A stretch of DNA of 64,000 nt from Enterococcus faecium (GCF_029023785.1 NZ_CP118955.1:2096501-2160500); one strand, 5' to 3'; shown: positions 9,816-22,151, numbered from the stretch's first letter. Program-made: numbers and translations. Notes: generated by a model not told the origin, from the letters alone.

Positions 9816-9860
9816 ATTTGTACGTACATATATCATAACGAGTCTGCAAGGTTTATTCAA
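9816..9860 (-). promoter_or_regulatory. araR promoter and AraR operator 3
   Basis: On the minus strand TTGAAT (9860-9855), 17 nt and TATGAT (9837-9832) form the promoter. ATTTGTACGTACATAT (9816-9831) directly follows the -10. Of the three operators it has the best match to the Bacillus consensus. Confidence 0.8.
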
Positions 9861-9883
9861 GCAAAAATCAAGGTTTCTTGTGC

Positions 9884-10843
9884 TCATAAGGCATACGGAA
9901 CAGGTTCACCAAATTCTGGAAATCCTTGCTCATTCCACGTAAAGCATTGCGCGTTCGCGTGCCGATTAGGATTGTCTAACGGATCCCCTTTTTGGTTCTT
10001 CTCTGGTCGAGCATGATAGATCAAAATATCAAAGCACCCGTCTTCTGAAACCGTAAACGAGTTGTGACCAGGACCAAATTGCTTATTTTTTTCAGAAGAA
10101 ACGAATACTGGCTCCGATAATTTATGCCATGATTCTTTTAATAAAAGATTCTTGTGCTCATCAGCCCACAGCAGGCCCATGGCATAGTTTTCATCTGTTG
10201 CACTACCAGAATACGTAATGAATATTTTCCCATTGCGAGTAAGGACTGCTGGACCTTCATTTACTGAAAAACCCCGTTTTTCCCATTCATACTCAGGTAT
10301 AGAAAGGAGGATCTGCTTCCCCTTTAACGTCCAAGGATTATCCATTTCGGATAGATAAAGATTAGAATTCCCAGTAATTTCAGGATCTTGTTGGGCCCAC
10401 ACATAATATAGCTTTCCTTGAGAAGAGAAAGTTGTTCCGTCTAAACTGAAAGTTTCCCTTTTCGTTTTTATTTGTCCCTTTTCTATCCAATCTGTATTCA
10501 TTGGATCTATATGCTGATTTTCAAGTACGAACATGCGGTGATGATGAGATTCATCACGTATAGTTTTATGATTGCTTGCAGCAAAGTAAATATACCATTT
10601 TCCATTGATATAATGGACTTCAGGTGCCCAGATCAATTCACTCATCGGTCCTTCTTCATGAGCCTGCCATACAATCAGGCTTGCAGCATGTTCTAATTCA
10701 TTCAGTGACTTTGCCCTTCTTAATTCAATCACTTGGTAGCCTGGAACCGATCCTGTAAAATAATAATAACCATCTGTATGTTTATATACCCAAGGATCTG
10801 CCCGTTGCCGAACGATAGGATTATTATAAAGTGTCTTCATCAT
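9884..10843 (-). CDS. GH43 family glycoside hydrolase (arabinan/arabino-oligosaccharide active)
   Basis: Predicted cytoplasmic arabinosidase; it has no signal peptide. The five-bladed propeller motifs of GH43 are visible: NPIVRQRADPWVYKHTDGYY with the catalytic-base Asp, GPMSELIWAPEVHYINGKWYIYFA, SLDGTTF, and NEGPAVLTRNGKIFITYS with the probable acid Glu. I chose ATG 10843 because GAGGAAA lies 8 nt upstream; a GTG at 10858 overlapping the previous stop is the alternative. The gene follows a GH51 gene with almost no gap, so it probably trims arabinose from imported oligosaccharides. Exo- versus endo-action cannot be settled. Confidence 0.85.
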   Translation of the reverse strand: MMKTLYNNPIVRQRADPWVYKHTDGYYYFTGSVPGYQVIELRRAKSLNELEHAASLIVWQAHEEGPMSELIWAPEVHYINGKWYIYFAASNHKTIRDESHHHRMFVLENQHIDPMNTDWIEKGQIKTKRETFSLDGTTFSSQGKLYYVWAQQDPEITGNSNLYLSEMDNPWTLKGKQILLSIPEYEWEKRGFSVNEGPAVLTRNGKIFITYSGSATDENYAMGLLWADEHKNLLLKESWHKLSEPVFVSSEKNKQFGPGHNSFTVSEDGCFDILIYHARPEKNQKGDPLDNPNRHANAQCFTWNEQGFPEFGEPVPYAL

Positions 10844-10854
10844 AACAAATTTCC

Positions 10855-12378
10855 TCACATTTTCTTTATTCTAATTACATTCCAAGAGTATTTTTCTATC
10901 CCTACATTTAATTCGTCATGTTTTTCTATTGAAAAATAGTTTATTTCAGGTTTTATTTTTTCTGGTTCTTCACGTGTATTTTTGTCCAACAGATCGCTAC
11001 TGGTTAATGTGTAGTGCTCTCCTTGATCTAGCAAATTGAAATCATGTTCAATCGTTATCTTTTGTTGTTCATTTGTGCGATTGATCAAGAAAATAGTCAG
11101 CTGATTGCCGTTATCTACGATCACACTGTCCACATAAGGAACATTTTTTATCTTTTCACAATCATAAACAGGGCAAATGATTTGTTGTTTCAATACTTGA
11201 CCTTTAGCATATTTCGATAAGTGTTGCATCACATAATAAGTTGGATTCCTCCATGCTTGTCCTTTAGCATCTGTCAGTATTAAAGGTATTGTGTTTACTA
11301 ACAATGATTGACAACTAATCTTTACGCGATCTGCGTGTCGTAAAATAGCCAGCCCTAATGAACCAAATAATAATGTATCTTCCATAGTAAAGTAACACCA
11401 ATCGATGGGACTACCGACTTCAAAATCCCTATGTCTTTTTTCCGGTTGGGCATGTACATTCCATTCATCAAACGCTAGATACATTGTTTTCTCACTTCTC
11501 AAATATCCTTTTACATAATCACAAGTAGCAACGATTTCTTCAATTTGACGATCGAATCGATAAGCTTTTGCAAGGTATGTCGCTGTATCATCACGCTCAT
11601 TTTTAGGAGGTTTAGTCAAGTCTTCTTCATCATACTTATCAATATAGTTATGCAAAGCTAAATAATCTACATTCTCATAAGCTTCTTCTAATGCGATACG
11701 ATCCCATTCAGGGTACGATGGTAAACGTGGCGTAGAGCTTCCAACTAAGATTGTTTCAATTGAATCATCCACTAACTTCATGACTTTTGAGGCTTCATTT
11801 GCTAACCTACCATATTCATAAGCACTCTTAGCCCCCACTTGCCATGGACCGTCTAGCTCATTCCCTAAACACCATAATTTAACGCCAAAAGGCTTTTTTT
11901 GCCCATTTTTTATTCTTAAATCACTCCAGAAGGTTCCTTTTGGAAAATTACAATATTCTACTAAATTTTTTGCTTCATCAATTCCTTTTGTTCCTAAATT
12001 CACCGTGAATATCGGTTTCGCTTGTACATGACTGATCCATTTAAAAAATTCGTGGAGTCCAAAAGAATTTGGTTCTATACCTCGCCATGCTAAATCAATT
12101 TTTTTTGGTCGTTGTTCTTTCCTACCTACAGTATCCACCCAATCATAACCAGATGTAAAGTTTCCTCCAGGATAGCGAATGACACCTAATTCTAATTCCT
12201 TTACATAAGAGAGGACATCTTGTCTAAACCCGTCACCATCAGCTGTTTCATGGCCCGGTTCATAAATCCCTGTATAGACGACACTTCCCATATGCTCAAC
12301 AAATGAGCCAAACAGCCGAGAACTGATCTCTCCTACCGTAAAATCCTCTCTGATTTTTACTTTCACTTCTTCGTCCAA
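10855..12378 (-). CDS. abfA: Alpha-N-arabinofuranosidase, GH51 (copy 1)
   Basis: Cytoplasmic enzyme that releases L-arabinose from arabino-oligosaccharides. The 507-residue protein has the GH51 pattern: SRLFGSFVEHMGSVVYTGIYEP at the N-terminus, RYPGGNFTSGYDW, the acid/base Glu in WCLGNELDGPWQ, and the nucleophile Glu in AFDEWNVH. The start appears to be TTG at 12378 after GGTAGGGAAAG; a downstream GTG at 12366 is possible. It is strongly similar to the second GH51 upstream in the same operon, so the two probably differ in linkage or chain-length preference. Confidence 0.93.
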   Translation of the reverse strand: MDEEVKVKIREDFTVGEISSRLFGSFVEHMGSVVYTGIYEPGHETADGDGFRQDVLSYVKELELGVIRYPGGNFTSGYDWVDTVGRKEQRPKKIDLAWRGIEPNSFGLHEFFKWISHVQAKPIFTVNLGTKGIDEAKNLVEYCNFPKGTFWSDLRIKNGQKKPFGVKLWCLGNELDGPWQVGAKSAYEYGRLANEASKVMKLVDDSIETILVGSSTPRLPSYPEWDRIALEEAYENVDYLALHNYIDKYDEEDLTKPPKNERDDTATYLAKAYRFDRQIEEIVATCDYVKGYLRSEKTMYLAFDEWNVHAQPEKRHRDFEVGSPIDWCYFTMEDTLLFGSLGLAILRHADRVKISCQSLLVNTIPLILTDAKGQAWRNPTYYVMQHLSKYAKGQVLKQQIICPVYDCEKIKNVPYVDSVIVDNGNQLTIFLINRTNEQQKITIEHDFNLLDQGEHYTLTSSDLLDKNTREEPEKIKPEINYFSIEKHDELNVGIEKYSWNVIRIKKM

Positions 12379-12387
12379 CAGCTTTCC

Positions 12388-12960
12388 CTACCTTTCATTT
12401 CCTATAGTCAAGATAATAGATACAAGTTTCCATACGCCACCAGCAAAGATAAAAATAAAAGGAGGGAAAAGAAATATGAGCAGTACAAATCCTAATAACA
12501 ATACGCAACAAAGAATATTTCTCAAAAAATCAAAAAATACTTTCCATGCACTTTGTTCAAAAATTTGTAAAAATGTGATATCTTTGTTTTCAGAAATCAC
12601 ATATATCCAGGATAAAAGAAACATGGAATAAATAAGTAAAACTACATATCCACTAATTGAAAGTACGATTGTCTGTTCTTCTAATAATTGATTAACAAGA
12701 AAATAAATAATGATCGTTAACAGACTAAGGAACAAGTTCTTACCAAAATGTTGCTTTATTCCTTGAAAGAAAAAATAAATGATATTTCCTGATCCCTCAC
12801 CTTTCCATTGCGCCATTACATAAAAAACAGCACATGTAGCAGGCACGATAGTAATAACAGGCAAACACACGATTACCCAGAGAATACCTAATAAGATGTA
12901 ATCAGAAACCACAATCAACTGTCCATAAAATTTAGTCTCAACTATTTTCATCTTCCTCAC
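12388..12960 (-). CDS. DUF624 (YesL-like) membrane protein
   Basis: Small integral membrane protein of 190 residues with about five hydrophobic segments and the N-terminal pattern ILLGILWVIVCLPVITIVPATCAVFYVMAQW. That pattern is typical of DUF624/YesL proteins, which usually sit next to sugar ABC importers; their function is unknown. The likely start is a GTG overlapping the stop of the permease gene, with an ATG three codons later as an alternative. Its place between the permeases and a GH51 suggests a role in arabino-oligosaccharide uptake. Confidence 0.8.
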   Translation of the reverse strand: MRKMKIVETKFYGQLIVVSDYILLGILWVIVCLPVITIVPATCAVFYVMAQWKGEGSGNIIYFFFQGIKQHFGKNLFLSLLTIIIYFLVNQLLEEQTIVLSISGYVVLLIYSMFLLSWIYVISENKDITFLQIFEQSAWKVFFDFLRNILCCVLLLGFVLLIFLFPPFIFIFAGGVWKLVSIILTIGNER

Positions 12961-13820
12961 TCTTTCATTCCAGACATAGCTGTTCCTTGAACAAAATATT
13001 TCTGTGCAAAAATATAAACCACTAGTAATGGCAGCATTGAAATAACCGTTCCAGCCATTACAGGTCCATAAAAAGAAATGTTCTGCCCTGTAAATAAAGC
13101 TAACCCTGCTGGTAAAGTTCTCATTTTTGAACTACTTGTCAATATCAATGGATAAAGCAAGTCATTCCAACTATTCATCAGCGTGAAAATCCCTAATGAT
13201 AAAAGAGTAGGTTTGCTCAATGGCAACATGATTTTCAAAAAAATATTAAACTCACTTAATCCATCAATGCGTGCTGCCTCTTCCAAAGAATCTGGTAAAG
13301 TAATAAAAAAGGAACGCATCATGAAGATACCAAATGCAGTTGTCATACGAGGAATGATCAAACCTGCATAAGTATCAAGCATGCCAAGCAAATTGACTTC
13401 AATAAATAGAGGAATCATGAAGACTTGGAATGGGATCATCATTGTCAGCAAAACGAAATAGAACAAAACTGATTTTCCTTTGAAACGCATACGAGCAAAT
13501 GCATACCCCGCAAGAGAATCAAAGAATACAGAAGTGATCACTGTCCCTCCAGCAAAAATCACTGTATTTTTGATGTAATCTAATAAAGGGATCGTTGTCC
13601 AAACCTTAATATAGTTATCTAGGGTATAGCTATCTGCAAATATTCTAGGCGGAAATGAGATAATGTCTTTTTCGTGTTTAAAAGAAGAAATAATCAGCCA
13701 CAAAAAAGGAAACGCAATAACCAACAATATAACTAGCATACTAATCGTTCGAATGATTTTTTTACCACTAACTGCTTTTCGACTATTCACAGTAACTGTA
13801 ATCGAGCTTTCTGGTGCCAT
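12957..13820 (-). CDS. araQ: ABC transporter permease, MalG/AraQ type
   Basis: One half of the membrane channel of a carbohydrate importer. The 287 residues hold six membrane segments and the coupling-loop signature EEAARIDGLSEFNIFLKIMLPLS. The final residues AMSGMKE match the usual end of MalG-like permeases. The start follows AGGAGGGAAACCTGT. It is paired with the upstream AraP-like permease (13 nt gap). No ATPase gene lies here; AraNPQ systems normally borrow a shared MsmX-type ATPase from elsewhere. Confidence 0.88.
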   Translation of the reverse strand: MAPESSITVTVNSRKAVSGKKIIRTISMLVILLVIAFPFLWLIISSFKHEKDIISFPPRIFADSYTLDNYIKVWTTIPLLDYIKNTVIFAGGTVITSVFFDSLAGYAFARMRFKGKSVLFYFVLLTMMIPFQVFMIPLFIEVNLLGMLDTYAGLIIPRMTTAFGIFMMRSFFITLPDSLEEAARIDGLSEFNIFLKIMLPLSKPTLLSLGIFTLMNSWNDLLYPLILTSSSKMRTLPAGLALFTGQNISFYGPVMAGTVISMLPLLVVYIFAQKYFVQGTAMSGMKE

Positions 13821-13833
13821 ACAGGTTTCCCTC

Positions 13834-14730
13834 CTATTTCATTTGTTTTTCTTTCCGTGACATGTACACATTAGTGGAGATAGCTATAGTTGCAACAATG
13901 ATAAACAAAACCGAAGACAGTGCTGATGCATAGCCCAATTCATAAGGTGCTGTAAATCCTCGACTGTAAATATATTGAACAGCTGTTTCTGTCTTAAATT
14001 GTGGGCCACCAGCGGTTGCAACATATACTTGGTCAAACACTTGCATCGAACCAATCAGATTCGTTAAAATACAAAAACCTAAGGAGGGAACGATCTGAGG
14101 TAGCGTAATGTTAAAAAACTGCTGTCGATTTGTTGCACCATCCATTTGAGCAGATTCATACAAAGAGGGAGAGATTCCCTGAATAGCAGTCAAGAGAATC
14201 GTCATAGTAACACCAAAATTCTTCCAAACAGTCATGATGGCTACCGTCGGCATAGCAAGGGTTGGATCGCGAAAAAATTGAGGGATCGGCAAGCCGACTT
14301 GTGAAAACAAGTAAGGAATCGCCCCTACATTCGGATCAAGCAACATAGAAAAAATAATCGCAATTGACGTCAATGAACAAATAACTGGAATGTAAAATGT
14401 CGAACGACAAAAACGATTGAATCTGGTATTTTTAGATAATGCTACTGCTGCTAATAAACCAACGATAATTTGTGTTGGCGTTTCGAGTACGGTGAAATAT
14501 AAAGAATGAATCAACGAATTAACTGCTCGTTCATCACTAAATATACGTGTGAAATTTTCAAAACTTACAAAATTTCTTGATGTAAAGAAAATATTCAAAT
14601 CTGTAAAACTAATAGCAAATGTTCCTAAAAGCGGTATGACAGTAAATAATAATAAAACTAAAAAAGATGGAGTTAAAAACAAATACGCAGCACGATCAGG
14701 ACGATTCCAATATTTGGTGAATCCGTTCAT
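13834..14730 (-). CDS. araP: ABC transporter permease, MalF/AraP type
   Basis: Second membrane subunit of the arabino-oligosaccharide importer, 298 residues with six membrane segments and the coupling motif ESAQMDGATNRQQFFNITLPQI. I start at ATG 14730, preceded by GATGAGGTGGAC; an upstream ATG at 14751 lacks a ribosome site. It is separated from the binding-protein gene by about 170 nt that contain no gene but partial dyads, which could let the binding protein be made in excess. Confidence 0.88.
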   Translation of the reverse strand: MNGFTKYWNRPDRAAYLFLTPSFLVLLLFTVIPLLGTFAISFTDLNIFFTSRNFVSFENFTRIFSDERAVNSLIHSLYFTVLETPTQIIVGLLAAVALSKNTRFNRFCRSTFYIPVICSLTSIAIIFSMLLDPNVGAIPYLFSQVGLPIPQFFRDPTLAMPTVAIMTVWKNFGVTMTILLTAIQGISPSLYESAQMDGATNRQQFFNITLPQIVPSLGFCILTNLIGSMQVFDQVYVATAGGPQFKTETAVQYIYSRGFTAPYELGYASALSSVLFIIVATIAISTNVYMSRKEKQMK

Positions 14731-14904
14731 ATAGTCCACCTCATCTTTCATTTTGATAAAATATACAATCTTGGTTTAAACGAATCTGAATAAGATATCC
14801 GAACAATCGCTGTGATTTTTGCAATAACACCTATCTGCAAATACTAGGTCGATCATTCAGATATCTGTATCTTGCCAACAGTCTATCCTGTATAAAGTTC
14901 TGTA

Positions 14905-17695
<2,791 letters not shown>

Positions 17696-17710
17696 TTAAT
17701 TTATACATGA

Positions 17711-17739
17711 ATAATACACCTCGTTGAAAGCGTTGTCAA
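17711..17739 (-). promoter_or_regulatory. Promoter of the arabinan operon with perfect cre
   Basis: On the minus strand TTGACA (17739-17734), 17 nt and TATTAT (17716-17711). The cre TTGAAAGCGTTGTCA at 17724-17738 fits WTGNAANCGNWNNCW at every fixed position and covers the -35, so CcpA should compete with RNA polymerase. Confidence 0.8.
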
Positions 17740-17780
17740 TAATATAAATGTTAAACTTACTTATTTTTTATCGATTTTAA

Positions 17781-17849
17781 TTAACCAAAATATTAATAAT
17801 GATTAAAACAAATAATTTAATATAACTTTTATTAACAAATATGTTAATA
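17781..17849. promoter_or_regulatory. Two related palindromes, probable operators of the adjacent ArsR-like regulator
   Basis: TATTAACA-AATA-TGTTAATA at 17830-17849 is a perfect 8-4-8 palindrome. TTAACC-AAAA-TATTAA at 17781-17796 has the same half-site and spacing with mismatches. Both lie between the arabinan operon promoter and the regulator start. Confidence 0.55.
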
Positions 17850-17880
17850 TATAAGAAAAACCTTTTAAGAGGTGATATAT

Positions 17881-18771
17881 ATGCAACTACAAATAAACGA
17901 AGAATCCTTACCGGTATATGAAGCATTAGCTAGTAAAACAAGGATCAAGATCATCCAGCTACTTTCCAAAAAAAAGATGAATGTCAAAGATTTGGCAAAA
18001 GAACTTGGAGTGAGCAGTGCTATCACGACGATGCACGTGAAAAAGCTAGAGGAAGCAAACATCATCAAAACAGAAAAAGTAGGACAACAAAAAATTTCGA
18101 GCCTTCGTGTCGATAAAATCGATATTAGTTTTCCAGAAAAAATATTCAATGCTTTTGATACGAAAGAAACATCGATACCTATTGGTCACTATACAAATTA
18201 TGCAATTGAACCAACATGCGGTTTAGCTACGATCCATGATTTTATCGGGAAAGTGGATGAACCACGCTATTTTATGGATCCTCGAAGGATGGATGCCCGC
18301 ATTCTCTGGTTTACCAGCGGATTTGTCGAGTATCAGGCACCTAATTTTTTAAATACAGAGGATACATTGGAGATGTTGGAAGTTTCTGTGGAAATTTCTT
18401 CTGAATTTCCTTTTTCAAATGACAATTGGCCTTCAGATATCACTTTCAGCCTAAATGGTGTGGAGCTAGGAACATGGACGAGCCCTGGAGATTTTGCTGA
18501 TATCCGCGGTAAATATACGCCTGATTGGTATCCAGATAATCTTAATCAATACGGCTTGCTGAAGACGATCCGAATTACCAAACACTTGACGAATATGAAT
18601 GGAGAACCCTTGTCAAACATCACGATCAACGACATCCCTAAAGAGCAAGACACTTGGCATTTGCGAATCGAAGTGAAAGACGATGCCAAACATGTGGGGG
18701 GCTGTACTTTATTTGGTAAAGGATTCGGTAATTACGATCAGGATATCAAATTAAAAGTTTACTACAGCTGA
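17881..18771 (+). CDS. ArsR-like winged-helix transcriptional regulator with large C-terminal domain
   Basis: Residues 1-80 form an ArsR-type helix-turn-helix (ALASKTRIKIIQLLSKKKMNVKDLAKELGVSS, then MHVKKLEEANIIKTE). Residues 90-296 are a beta-rich region with many Trp, Gly and Asp (LNGVELGTWTSPGDFADIRG, DTWHLRIEVKDDAKHVGG), resembling a carbohydrate- or ligand-binding fold; I do not recognise a named family. ATG 17881 follows AGAGGTGATAT; a GTG at 17872 is possible. Divergence from the GH51/ABC operon suggests it senses an arabino-oligosaccharide or other product and controls that operon. Confidence 0.75.
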   Translation: MQLQINEESLPVYEALASKTRIKIIQLLSKKKMNVKDLAKELGVSSAITTMHVKKLEEANIIKTEKVGQQKISSLRVDKIDISFPEKIFNAFDTKETSIPIGHYTNYAIEPTCGLATIHDFIGKVDEPRYFMDPRRMDARILWFTSGFVEYQAPNFLNTEDTLEMLEVSVEISSEFPFSNDNWPSDITFSLNGVELGTWTSPGDFADIRGKYTPDWYPDNLNQYGLLKTIRITKHLTNMNGEPLSNITINDIPKEQDTWHLRIEVKDDAKHVGGCTLFGKGFGNYDQDIKLKVYYS

Positions 18772-18796
18772 TATTTTTCTTTTCTATTTTATAAAA

Positions 18797-18835
18797 CAAA
18801 AACAGCCAATCCCTATGAAGGGACGGCTGTTTTTG
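18797..18835. terminator. Bidirectional terminator
   Basis: AAAAACAGCC pairs with GGCTGTTTTT around a short loop, with CCCT/AGGG extending the stem. It separates the convergent regulator and nadE genes. Confidence 0.8.
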
Positions 18836-18843
18836 CTTTATTG

Positions 18844-19668
18844 TTATTTCCAGAAATCATCCAAAACGGAAATTGGCAAATGTCGTTTATGTTGTGTCTT
18901 GTTCCACCATGCTTCGATTTTTTCTTGTGCTTGAGCGGGAACTTCTTTTCCTTCTAGATAATCATCAATTTCATTATATGTGACACCTAGTGCGACTTCA
19001 TCTGCAATCATTGGTTTCCCATCTTCAAGATCTGCAGTCGGAATTTTTGTGTATAATTTTTCCGGTGCATTCAATGCTTGAAGCAATTGTTTCCCTTGTC
19101 GTTTGTCCAAACGGAATAATGGCAAAATGTCGGCTCCACCATCACCAAATTTCGTGAAGAATCCAGTAATGTTTTCTGCAGCATGATCTGTCCCTAATAC
19201 GGCTCCTGCTCTTTCTCCAGCTACGGCATATTGCGTAATCATACGTTGACGTGCTTTGATATTTCCTTTGTTAAAATCGCTGATTCCCACACCTGCTTCG
19301 CTTAATACTTGTACTTGTGCATCAACAGCTGGTTTGATATTTACTCGCAGACTAACATCGGGCTGGATAAAGTCAAGAGCAGCTTTTGCATCTTCTTCAT
19401 CTGCTTGTTCACCATAAGGAAGACGAACAGCGATAAATTGATAGTTTTCATCTTTTGTTTCTTCACGCATTTCTTCCATCGTTAGTTGCGCCAAACGGCC
19501 TGCTAAAGTAGAATCTTGGCCGCCGCTGATACCTAGTACAAAAGTTTTAAGAAACGGATATTTTTTCAAATATGCTTTCATAAAGTCAATACTTTTACGT
19601 ATTTCTTCTTTTGGATCAATTGTTGGTTTGACACCTAATTCATTGATAATTTCTGTCTGCAGGCTCAT
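18844..19668 (-). CDS. nadE: NH3-dependent NAD synthetase
   Basis: Amidates deamido-NAD to NAD with ATP and ammonia. The 274-residue length fits the short, glutaminase-free form. The N-type ATP pyrophosphatase P-loop [14 protein letters not shown] lies near residues 44-57; [23 protein letters not shown] and [11 protein letters not shown] are also typical. The start follows AGGAGGAGAATAA. It lies 12 nt after pncB, giving a two-step NAD salvage operon. Confidence 0.97.
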   Translation of the reverse strand: MSLQTEIINELGVKPTIDPKEEIRKSIDFMKAYLKKYPFLKTFVLGISGGQDSTLAGRLAQLTMEEMREETKDENYQFIAVRLPYGEQADEEDAKAALDFIQPDVSLRVNIKPAVDAQVQVLSEAGVGISDFNKGNIKARQRMITQYAVAGERAGAVLGTDHAAENITGFFTKFGDGGADILPLFRLDKRQGKQLLQALNAPEKLYTKIPTADLEDGKPMIADEVALGVTYNEIDDYLEGKEVPAQAQEKIEAWWNKTQHKRHLPISVLDDFWK

Positions 19669-19679
19669 TTATTCTCCTC

Positions 19680-21152
19680 CTATGCTTCTGTATGAAGTTC
19701 TGCTACGCTTTTTTTCATTCGTTCCATGATAGCCATTTTATGGTTCCAGCATTCAGTAGACAGATCGACTGGGTATTTTTGCGGATTCAAGTCTCGTTTA
19801 TACTCTTCCCATAGTGAATCTAGATTTTCTTTTGTATATTCTTTGATTTCGTTTAGTGCAGGTAATTCGTAAACTCTTTTTCCTTCGATAAAGATATCTT
19901 GTAAAACTGGGCGAGCTGTAAAGTCTCGAACAGTTTTATTGATAAACGTATGCACTGGATGGAACATGAAGATAGCTTCTTCTTCTCGAGGGTCTTCATC
20001 CCATAATGTCACGTAGTCTCCTTCAGATTTCCCATCAAAATTTCGAGTGATGCGCCACACTTGTTTTTTCCCTGGAGTAGTTACTTTTTCTGCATTGCTT
20101 GATAACTTGATCGTATCCATCATTTTTCCTTCATCATCTTCGATCGATACTAGCTTGAATACTGCACCAAGGGCTGGCTGATCATAGGCTGTGATCAATT
20201 TTGTCCCAACACCCCATACATCAATTTTAGCTTTTTGCATCTTTAAATTCAAAATCGTTGCTTCATCCAAGTCATTCGAAGCATAGATTTTTGCTTCCGT
20301 AAATCCGGCTGCATCTAATTGTTCCCGAACACGCTTAGATATATAGGCCATATCTCCACTGTCGATGCGTACGCCTTGGAAGTTGATTTTGTCACCTAAT
20401 TCTTTCGCCACGCGAATCGCACTTGGCACACCTGATTTCAACGTATCATAAGTGTCGACTAAGAACACGCAGTCTTTATGGGTTTTAGCGTAGGCCATAA
20501 ATGCTTCATAATCATTTCCATAAGATTGGACTAACGAATGAGCATGGGTCCCGCTAGCTGGTATCCCAAATATCTTCCCAGCACGTACATTGCTTGTTGC
20601 ATCTGCTCCGCCGATATATGCCGCTCTAGTTCCCCAGACTGCTGCATCCAGTTCTTGTGCCCGTCTAGTTCCAAATTCCAATAGTGGATCTTCTCCGATG
20701 ACAGATTTGATACGAGCTGCTTTTGTCGCGATCAACGTTTGGAAATTGACCATATTCAACAGTGCTGTTTCTACTAATTGGCAGTGCGCTAAAGGCCCTT
20801 CCACTTGGATCAATGGTTCATTTGCAAAAACTAGTTCTCCTTCACGAGCAGAACGAACTGTTGCTTTAAATTCAAAATTTTGTAAATACTCCAAAAAACC
20901 TTCAGGATAGACTTCTAATCCACGCAAGTAAGCAATATCGGAATCATTGAACGTCAGATTCTCTAAATAATTGACTAACCGTTCCAATCCTGCAAAAACC
21001 GCGTATCCGTGGTTAAAAGGCATTTCTCGAAAGTAACATTCAAAAACAGCATGTAAATCAGCTCGACCTAATTCCCAGTATGTCTGCATCATATTGATTT
21101 GATATAGATCCGTATGCAGCGTCAAACTGTCGTCTGGGTAAGTATTATTCAT
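19680..21152 (-). CDS. pncB: Nicotinate phosphoribosyltransferase
   Basis: Converts nicotinate and PRPP to nicotinate mononucleotide, the entry to NAD salvage. The 490-residue protein starts with LTLHTDLYQINMMQTYWELGRAD, then has FGTRRAQELDAAVWGTRAAYIGGADATSNV, ASGTHAHSLVQSYG with the conserved His, and VFLVDTYDTLKSGVPSAI. The start follows AGAGGAGTAATACAAG. It is first in the pncB-nadE operon, with a TATAAT -10 at 21192-21197 upstream. Confidence 0.96.
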   Translation of the reverse strand: MNNTYPDDSLTLHTDLYQINMMQTYWELGRADLHAVFECYFREMPFNHGYAVFAGLERLVNYLENLTFNDSDIAYLRGLEVYPEGFLEYLQNFEFKATVRSAREGELVFANEPLIQVEGPLAHCQLVETALLNMVNFQTLIATKAARIKSVIGEDPLLEFGTRRAQELDAAVWGTRAAYIGGADATSNVRAGKIFGIPASGTHAHSLVQSYGNDYEAFMAYAKTHKDCVFLVDTYDTLKSGVPSAIRVAKELGDKINFQGVRIDSGDMAYISKRVREQLDAAGFTEAKIYASNDLDEATILNLKMQKAKIDVWGVGTKLITAYDQPALGAVFKLVSIEDDEGKMMDTIKLSSNAEKVTTPGKKQVWRITRNFDGKSEGDYVTLWDEDPREEEAIFMFHPVHTFINKTVRDFTARPVLQDIFIEGKRVYELPALNEIKEYTKENLDSLWEEYKRDLNPQKYPVDLSTECWNHKMAIMERMKKSVAELHTEA

Positions 21153-21788
21153 CTTGTATTACTCCTCTTGGCAAGTTTTCATTTCCTACCCATTATAACA
21201 AAAAAAATTAATAGGAAAAGAAATCTTCCATTTTTTCTGAAAAAGCACATGTTTTACGGATATTTCTTGCTAAAAATGAACTCCATCTGCTAAAACTATC
21301 CTTTCTTATTGGTATTTAACCTAAACGAGAAAGAATACTTATTTTATTCAATGTATCCGAGACACGAAGAAATTAGCGTTTTCTATTTTTCTTACTTGAT
21401 AAAATAAGTAGATTTTCCTACTACAATCGTAGCCGTTAAGATACCGATGATTGAACAAATATAACCAAATGTCTCTACAACATAATCAATGGCAAAAGTT
21501 TTTGAAGCAATAATACGTCTTTCCTTTTTTGCTTCTTATCCCCAAAGAAACGGATATAACTTATTATGTATTGAATTTTTTTGGAAAGGCGAATTATGAC
21601 AAGATATACCTTGCGTTGAAAAAACTCGCGGAAAAAATATCACACGTTTTTAAAAAGATACAAAGTAAGAAAGCAGCTGTCAATAGAATGGAAACAAAAA
21701 TGGCGAGACATCAATCAGTCTCGCCTTGTTTTTTATTGTATACATTAGATATGGAGCAGGTTACCATAAAGATGATTATTAGTCGTTA
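21153..21788. other. 636-base gap with no convincing gene
   Basis: It contains the pncB promoter near 21192 and a terminator at 21702-21734. A minus-strand open frame at about 21404-21532 would encode a hydrophobic peptide ending FGYICSIIGILTATIVVG-KSTYFIK, but it lacks ATG, GTG or TTG, so it looks like a remnant. A plus-strand frame at 21529-21792 runs straight through the terminator and looks spurious. Confidence 0.5.
21702..21734. terminator. Terminator (GGCGAGAC hairpin)
   Basis: GGCGAGAC (21702-21709) pairs with GTCTCGCC (21718-21725), followed by TTGTTTTTT on plus and ATTTTTG on minus. It is suited to end the gene at 21789-22151. Confidence 0.8.
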
Positions 21789-22151
21789 TTAAATAGAATC
21801 CTTCGTATTTTTTTGTTCTATCACTACAATATCTTTATTTGGACGTTTGAATTGTATTCCGGCACGTTCTAGCTCCTGTTTCACTCCTACATGGACTTTG
21901 ACATCTTCTCGTGTCATTTTTAAAACGTGATGAATCGCATAGTCGATTTCTTGCCTTGTGATTTTTTTCTTCGTATTGATCATCACGACTTGCTTTTTAT
22001 CATATGTGTCTACCAATAGCAGTTGTGTTCGATCTAACGAAAATAATTTGTAATAATTAATAGCCGTATTCCCAAAAAAGAATTCCACTACTTTAGGATA
22101 AAATGTCTTAATATTTAAATTACTATTCACAGGTGTTTCGATTAGCTTCAT
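21789..22151 (-). CDS. DUF1827-like conserved small protein
   Basis: Cytoplasmic protein of 120 residues, no signal or membrane segment, rich in Lys, Val and Ile. The sequence, from KLIETPVNSNLN and FYPKVVEFFFGNTAINYYKLFSLDRTQLLLVDTYDKKQ onward, resembles the DUF1827 family of enterococci and relatives; function is unknown. It stands alone, with a terminator 50 nt downstream and about 220 nt before the divergent MerR gene. Confidence 0.7.
   Translation of the reverse strand: MKLIETPVNSNLNIKTFYPKVVEFFFGNTAINYYKLFSLDRTQLLLVDTYDKKQVVMINTKKKITRQEIDYAIHHVLKMTREDVKVHVGVKQELERAGIQFKRPNKDIVVIEQKNTKDSI

Noticed and set aside
21529..21792. Plus-strand ORF of 87 codons
   Set aside because: It reads through the GGCGAGAC terminator and has no clear ribosome site.
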